A DNA stretch of 36,036 bases, taken from NCBI GenBank assembly GCA_023439305.1, contig JAEXOO010000034.1, positions 1-36,036 on the forward strand. Reading direction: 5' to 3'. Position numbers and translations under genes: made by a program. Source of the stretch: Pseudomonadota bacterium. Its GTDB lineage: Bacteria > Pseudomonadota > Gammaproteobacteria > Burkholderiales > Burkholderiaceae_B. Under the pieces are notes generated by a model, which had not been told where the DNA came from, did no database searches, and saw nothing but the letters and a program-made list of their open reading frames with translations. Positions 32,570-36,036 of this stretch are shown here, one piece after another (the stretch's first letter is position 1; each line of letters starts with the position of its first letter).

Positions 32570-34330
32570 GTGTCCTCCAGCCTCATTCCCTCCTCTACGC
32601 CCGCCCGGCTGACCGCCACTGCGGCCGTCAAGCTGCCCAGACTGGTTTTGATCGTCGTGGGCACGATCTATATTCTTGCGGGTCTGTTTTTCCGCGACCC
32701 CTGGAAGACCGACGACGTCATTGGGCTGGCCACCATGATGACAGCCCTGACCGACCCCAGCGGGCAGGCCCTGCTGCTGCCTCAGGTCGGTAATCTGGCG
32801 CATGCACAGGACGGACCGCTGTCCACGTGGCTCGGCGCCCTGTGCATCGCCTTGTTCGCACCGCTGTTCAAGCTGTTCACCTCCGATCTGAACGCCACCA
32901 TTGCCGCCTCCCGCCTGCCCAATCTGCTCTGGTTCGGCATGCTGGCCGGCTCAGTCTGGCACGGCGCCTACCTGCTGGCGCGACGCCCCGAGGCCCAGCC
33001 CCTGCGCCTGCCTTTTGGCGGCGAGCCCTCCCCGACCGACTACGGCCGCATGATCGCCGACGCCGCCCTGCTGTTGACCGTGGCCACGGTCGGCATCATC
33101 TGGCGCATGCACGAAACCTCGGAAGTACCCGCCATGGTGGCCTTGCAGGCCCTGGCGCTGTATAGCCTGGTGCGCATGTTCGACCGGCCGGCGTCCGGCT
33201 CCATCCTGCTCGGCCTGTCCCTGGGCGCCGCTTTCCTGACCCGCGGCTGGCTGGGCGCAGGCCCCGTCATGCTGGCTACCGCGCTGTGCTTTCTGCCCCG
33301 CAGCCCCTTGCGCTCTCATGGCCAGTGGCTGGCCCTGACCATCGCCCTGACCGTCGCCATCATCATGGTCTGGTGGATACCGGCCAAGCGTATCAGCGTC
33401 TACTGGACCGACCAATGGCGGCTCTGGCATCTGGCCGCCTGGGGCTGGAGCGGCTTCAGAGAACAGCTCAATAATCTGCGCGACCTGGCCTGGTTCTTGT
33501 GGCCGACCTGGCCGCTGGCGCTGCTGGCCCTGTGGCAGTGGCGCAGTTGGCTGCGCGCGCCGCACATCTACGTGCCCGCCATCGGCCTGCTGATCCCGCT
33601 GCTGAGCCTGATGTTCGTGCGCGATGCCTTCGAGCCCGAGTACGCCCTGCTGGTGGTGCCTTGCGCCGTTCTGGCCGCCTTCTCCTTGCCGACGCTGCGG
33701 CGCGGCGTGGTCAACACGCTGGACTGGTTCGCCATCATGTGCTTTTCCTTGACGGCCGCCACCGTGTGGCTGGGCTGGTTCGCACAGCAAACAGGCTGGC
33801 CCAGTCAGATCGCCAGCAATATCGCCCGCCAGACTCAAGGCTACGACACATTTGTTTCCTGGCCGGTCATGATCATCGCCGTACTGGGCACGCTGGCCTG
33901 GATCGCCCTGGTACGCTGGCGTCTGTCCACACATCCCGCCGGCCTGCTGCGCGGCACGGTGCTGTCGGCAGGCGGCCTGATCACCACCTGGCTGCTGCTT
34001 GTCACGCTGTGGATGCCGTCTCTGGACTATGTACGCAGCTACCGCGACGTATCCGGCGAACTGGCCGCCGCCTTGAAAGAACATCGCCTGCCCGGCGAAT
34101 GCCTGCGCTCCTGGGGCGTAGGCTCGGGTCAACGCGCCTCTTTCCTGGTGTTCGACAACATCAATATCAACTTCGACAATCGCTGCACACTGGTGCTGGA
34201 ACAGTTTTCCTTGCGCGACCTGCGCGACGGCGCAGCGCCTGTGCCGCCGAATGCCGTGCAACTATGGGAAGGCAAGCGCGGCGCCGAACGCCACGAAGCC
34301 TTCCGCTTGCTGCGTATCGCCAAACCCTGA
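32570..34330 (+). CDS. ArnT-like (GT83) integral-membrane glycosyltransferase
   Basis: 586-aa membrane protein with about a dozen hydrophobic segments and a soluble C-terminal domain of roughly 90 residues. It resembles the ArnT/PMT-type transferases that move a sugar from an undecaprenyl-phosphate carrier to lipid A or another acceptor: after the first helix comes RDPWKTDDVIGLATMM, where the acidic pair D48-D49 is at the catalytic loop position. The C-terminal part has FDNININFDNRC. The start is not sure: a GTG at 32570 is used, without a ribosome binding site, and no ATG lies before the first helix. MATE gene 8 nt downstream suggests one transcription unit. Donor and acceptor are unknown. 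Confidence 0.75.
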   Translation: MSSSLIPSSTPARLTATAAVKLPRLVLIVVGTIYILAGLFFRDPWKTDDVIGLATMMTALTDPSGQALLLPQVGNLAHAQDGPLSTWLGALCIALFAPLFKLFTSDLNATIAASRLPNLLWFGMLAGSVWHGAYLLARRPEAQPLRLPFGGEPSPTDYGRMIADAALLLTVATVGIIWRMHETSEVPAMVALQALALYSLVRMFDRPASGSILLGLSLGAAFLTRGWLGAGPVMLATALCFLPRSPLRSHGQWLALTIALTVAIIMVWWIPAKRISVYWTDQWRLWHLAAWGWSGFREQLNNLRDLAWFLWPTWPLALLALWQWRSWLRAPHIYVPAIGLLIPLLSLMFVRDAFEPEYALLVVPCAVLAAFSLPTLRRGVVNTLDWFAIMCFSLTAATVWLGWFAQQTGWPSQIASNIARQTQGYDTFVSWPVMIIAVLGTLAWIALVRWRLSTHPAGLLRGTVLSAGGLITTWLLLVTLWMPSLDYVRSYRDVSGELAAALKEHRLPGECLRSWGVGSGQRASFLVFDNININFDNRCTLVLEQFSLRDLRDGAAPVPPNAVQLWEGKRGAERHEAFRLLRIAKP

Positions 34331-34338
34331 CAGCAGCC

Positions 34339-35751
34339 ATGCCCGCCCTGTTTCACCACAACTGGAAAAGCCAGGCTGGCTTGATTCTGCGCCAGGCCTG
34401 GCCCGTGCTGATCGGCTCCTGGGCGGGCATTGTCTTTGGCGTGCTGGACACCGTCATGGTCGGTCACAGCAGCGCGATCGACCTGCAGGCCATGGGCCTG
34501 GGCGTATCCATCTATATTTCCGTCTTCATCGGCCTGATGGGCGTCATCCACGCCCTGATCCCCATCATCGCGCAGAGTTTCGGCGCTCGCAAGCTGAGCG
34601 ACGTAGGCCGATGGTGGGGCCAAGGCGTCTGGTTGGCGCTGCTGCTGACCGCGGTCGGCACCCTAGGCCTGGCGATTCCGGACATCTGGCTGCGCTGGTC
34701 GGGCGACCTGGATCCCCTGGTCCACGAACGCGTCACCTGGTATCTGCGCAGCCTGATCCTGGCCTTGCCTGCCGCCCTGGTTTTTCGCACCATTTACTGC
34801 CTGGGCACCGCGATTTCCCGCCCCAAGATGGTCATGATGATCAATCTGCTCAGCGTGCTCTTCAAGGCCTTGTTCAATTGGCTGTTCATCTTCGGCAAGG
34901 CCGGTCTGCCCGCCATGGGCGCGGTCGGCTCGGGCCTGTCCACCGCTCTGGTGTCCTGGATGATGCTGGTGGCGGGCCTGTGGGTGCTACGCGCCGACCC
35001 CTTTTACCGCCCTTTCAAGCTGCGCCTGGGCTGGCCACGCTGGCAATCGCAGAAAGAGCTGCTGCGCCTGGGCTTGCCCATGGGCGGCTCCTACCTGATC
35101 GAGATCTGCGCCTTCAGCTTCATGGCCCTGCTGGTGGCGCGCGAGGGCGTGTTTGTTTCCGGCGCCCATCAGATCATGGCCAATCTGGCCGCCGTGTGCT
35201 TCATGGTGCCCATGGCTGTGGGCGTGGCCTCGGCCTCGGTCAGCGCCCAGGCCATTGGCGCCGGGCAGTACCATCGTGCCCGGCACATCGGCATGCTCGG
35301 CCTGACGCTGGTGCTGGCCGGCGTGTTCATCATCATCAGCCTGCTGGTGCTGCTGCGCCCCACTCTGGCGCATGCCTACACTGACGATCCCGAAGTCGCT
35401 CTACTGGCCTTGTTGCTGCTGCAGCTGCTGCCCTACTTCCATTTCTGCGATGCATTCCAGTGCGTCATCTCGTACCTGCTGCGCGCCTACAAAGTCGCTT
35501 TCGTACCCATGTTGCTGCAATTCCTGGCCCTGAGCGTGCTGGGCCTGGGAGGCGGCTGGTGGCTGGGCTTCGGCTCGGCGGCCGGCTCGCTGGACGGCAT
35601 CATCCAATGGCTGGCCCCCGGCGCCCCCACCGGCGCCGCCAGCCTGTGGCTGATGGCCAGCCTGGGGCTGGGCGCCTCGGCCTTCTTGCTGCTGCTGTGG
35701 TACGCCCATATTCTGCGCCAGCACAATCCCGCCCGGCGGATTCCCGTGTAA
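34339..35751 (+). CDS. MATE-family efflux transporter
   Basis: 470-aa inner-membrane protein with twelve predicted helices in two six-helix halves, the build of the multidrug and toxic compound extrusion family (NorM/DinF). The N-half begins LILRQAWPVLIGSWAGIVFGVLD with TVMVGHSS after it, a typical MATE opening, and the second half starts LLRLGLPMGGSYLIEI. Ions (Na+ or H+) should drive export. An upstream frame to 33499 is antisense-free but overlaps the ArnT-like gene, so the ATG at 34339 is used. It lies 8 nt after that gene's stop. Substrates cannot be predicted. Confidence 0.92.
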   Translation: MPALFHHNWKSQAGLILRQAWPVLIGSWAGIVFGVLDTVMVGHSSAIDLQAMGLGVSIYISVFIGLMGVIHALIPIIAQSFGARKLSDVGRWWGQGVWLALLLTAVGTLGLAIPDIWLRWSGDLDPLVHERVTWYLRSLILALPAALVFRTIYCLGTAISRPKMVMMINLLSVLFKALFNWLFIFGKAGLPAMGAVGSGLSTALVSWMMLVAGLWVLRADPFYRPFKLRLGWPRWQSQKELLRLGLPMGGSYLIEICAFSFMALLVAREGVFVSGAHQIMANLAAVCFMVPMAVGVASASVSAQAIGAGQYHRARHIGMLGLTLVLAGVFIIISLLVLLRPTLAHAYTDDPEVALLALLLLQLLPYFHFCDAFQCVISYLLRAYKVAFVPMLLQFLALSVLGLGGGWWLGFGSAAGSLDGIIQWLAPGAPTGAASLWLMASLGLGASAFLLLLWYAHILRQHNPARRIPV

Positions 35752-35822
35752 CAGAACTCCGTCCAACACAGGATGCCGGACAAAAAAGTTCTTCGCCTGT
35801 TTTCAGGAATCCCTGTTCATTC

Positions 35823-36035
35823 ATGAGCAAAATACGAACTCTCGAACCCGCTATTCAAGTCTGGGGCTGGGCCGCCGTGGCTGACGGCTTGCCGGTGCTG
35901 CGCACCGGTGCCCCAGCCCCAGACTTGAACGGCTTGCACCGGCTAGACGGCGTATCAGCGGTCTTGAATGCATCGCTGCCATCTACACCTCTTCCTGATG
36001 GTTTATTGGATCATTCCAACGAAGAAACACACTGA
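35823..36035 (+). CDS. Small ORF of unknown function (doubtful)
   Basis: A 70-codon frame from ATG 35823 to TGA 36033-36035. The product resembles nothing I recognise; there is no signal peptide or membrane segment. AGGA lies about 15 nt before the ATG, farther than usual. Third positions are less G/C-biased than in neighbouring genes, especially in the last 25 codons. The central part is made of the inverted repeat at 35854-35929, so the peptide may be only a by-product of a structured DNA or RNA element. The MATE gene ends 71 nt before it. Confidence 0.3.
   Translation: MSKIRTLEPAIQVWGWAAVADGLPVLRTGAPAPDLNGLHRLDGVSAVLNASLPSTPLPDGLLDHSNEETH
35854..35929 (+). repeat. 18-bp perfect inverted repeat enclosing two small hairpins
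   Basis: The arms are 35854-35871 and 35912-35929 and pair perfectly over 18 bp, 40 nt apart. Within the spacer, GCCGT (35874-35878) pairs with ACGGC (35884-35888), and CCGGTGC (35892-35898) with GCACCGG (35902-35908). Transcribed, or extruded as DNA, it could form a three-way junction. No T run follows, so it is not a simple terminator. Confidence 0.85.
35879..35913 (+). repeat. Copy 2 of the 35-nt structured repeat
   Basis: Matches 59-93 read on the minus strand at 33 of 35 positions. The second hairpin (7 bp, loop TGC) is kept in both copies, with a T-A pair here where copy 1 has C-G. The outer 18-bp stem and the first small hairpin of this locus are not conserved at copy 1. Confidence 0.75.
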
Positions 36036-36036
36036 G

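Noticed and set aside
35662..35673. CTGGGGCTGGGC inside the MATE gene, identical to part of the stem arm at 35861-35872
   Set aside because: Only 12 nt, explained by common Leu/Gly codons in a membrane helix; no paired second arm nearby.
35854..35929. Integron attC site
   Set aside because: The size and hairpin form invite the idea, but the GTTRRRY and RYYYAAC core sites are absent, the stem is perfect rather than bulged, and no integrase is near.
1..36036. Genomic island bounded by the two inverted repeat copies
   Set aside because: The DNA between is core metabolism and housekeeping with even composition, no integrase and no tRNA. The copies are better seen as dispersed repeats.
1..36036. 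CRISPR arrays, tRNA, rRNA or insertion sequences
   Set aside because: None seen: no regularly spaced repeats, no cloverleaf, no transposase reading frame.

Overview
The window looks like a chromosomal, mostly core-genome segment of a beta-proteobacterium, most likely of the Alcaligenaceae (Bordetella, Achromobacter, Alcaligenes group). The grounds are GC-rich DNA with strong G/C bias at third codon positions, a BpH3-type H-NS protein, the gene orders pepN-fbp, hemF-nadD-rsfS-rlmH-maf and fkpB-ispH, and a kynurenine-pathway operon. No rRNA, tRNA, transposase, integrase or CRISPR array is visible, so the genus cannot be fixed from the sequence.

Layout. 1-292: left edge with a short structured repeat and two hairpins closing the next operon. 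293-4188 (minus): ectR-ectA-ectB-ectC-ectD, which makes ectoine and 5-hydroxyectoine from aspartate semialdehyde, with its MarR-type regulator first in the transcript and a clear sigma70 promoter/operator. 4335-5795 (minus): tldD. 5796-6355: a long gene-free stretch, AT-rich in its right half, leading into hns (6356-6703). 6792-7445 (minus): a DUF4136-type lipoprotein. 7606-11308 (plus): pepN and fbp. 11372-12358 (minus): qor. 12518-13387 (plus): an EamA exporter. 13388-16973 (minus): a tartrate/D-malate dehydrogenase, ghrA and a HerA-like ATPase. 17112-22327 (plus): housekeeping run yebC, purD, hemF, nadD, rsfS, rlmH, maf. 22465-24462 (plus): dsbG, a DsrE-like gene and a MipA/OmpV outer-membrane protein. 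24469-29622 (minus): yciH, a YdgA-like protein, a beta-hydroxyacid dehydrogenase, maiA, ispH and fkpB. 29672-31902 (plus): radC, then kynB-kynA. 32141-32407: rpmE2. 32570-35751: an ArnT-like membrane glycosyltransferase followed by a MATE transporter. 35752-36036: a doubtful small ORF carrying a large inverted repeat.

How the parts fit. The ect operon is a complete osmoprotection unit: EctB, EctA and EctC make ectoine, EctD hydroxylates it, and EctR probably represses the set from a 25-bp inverted repeat next to the -10. The kyn pair starts tryptophan breakdown but lacks kynU here. DsbG and the DsrE-like protein form a small thiol-related unit. Most other genes are housekeeping.

The least explained signal is at the two edges. 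A 35-nt sequence occurs at 59-93 (minus) and 35879-35913 (plus), with 33 of 35 positions identical. The two differences are a compensating base-pair change in one hairpin. The right copy lies inside an 18-bp perfect inverted repeat that could fold as a three-way junction. This may be an undescribed dispersed structured repeat.
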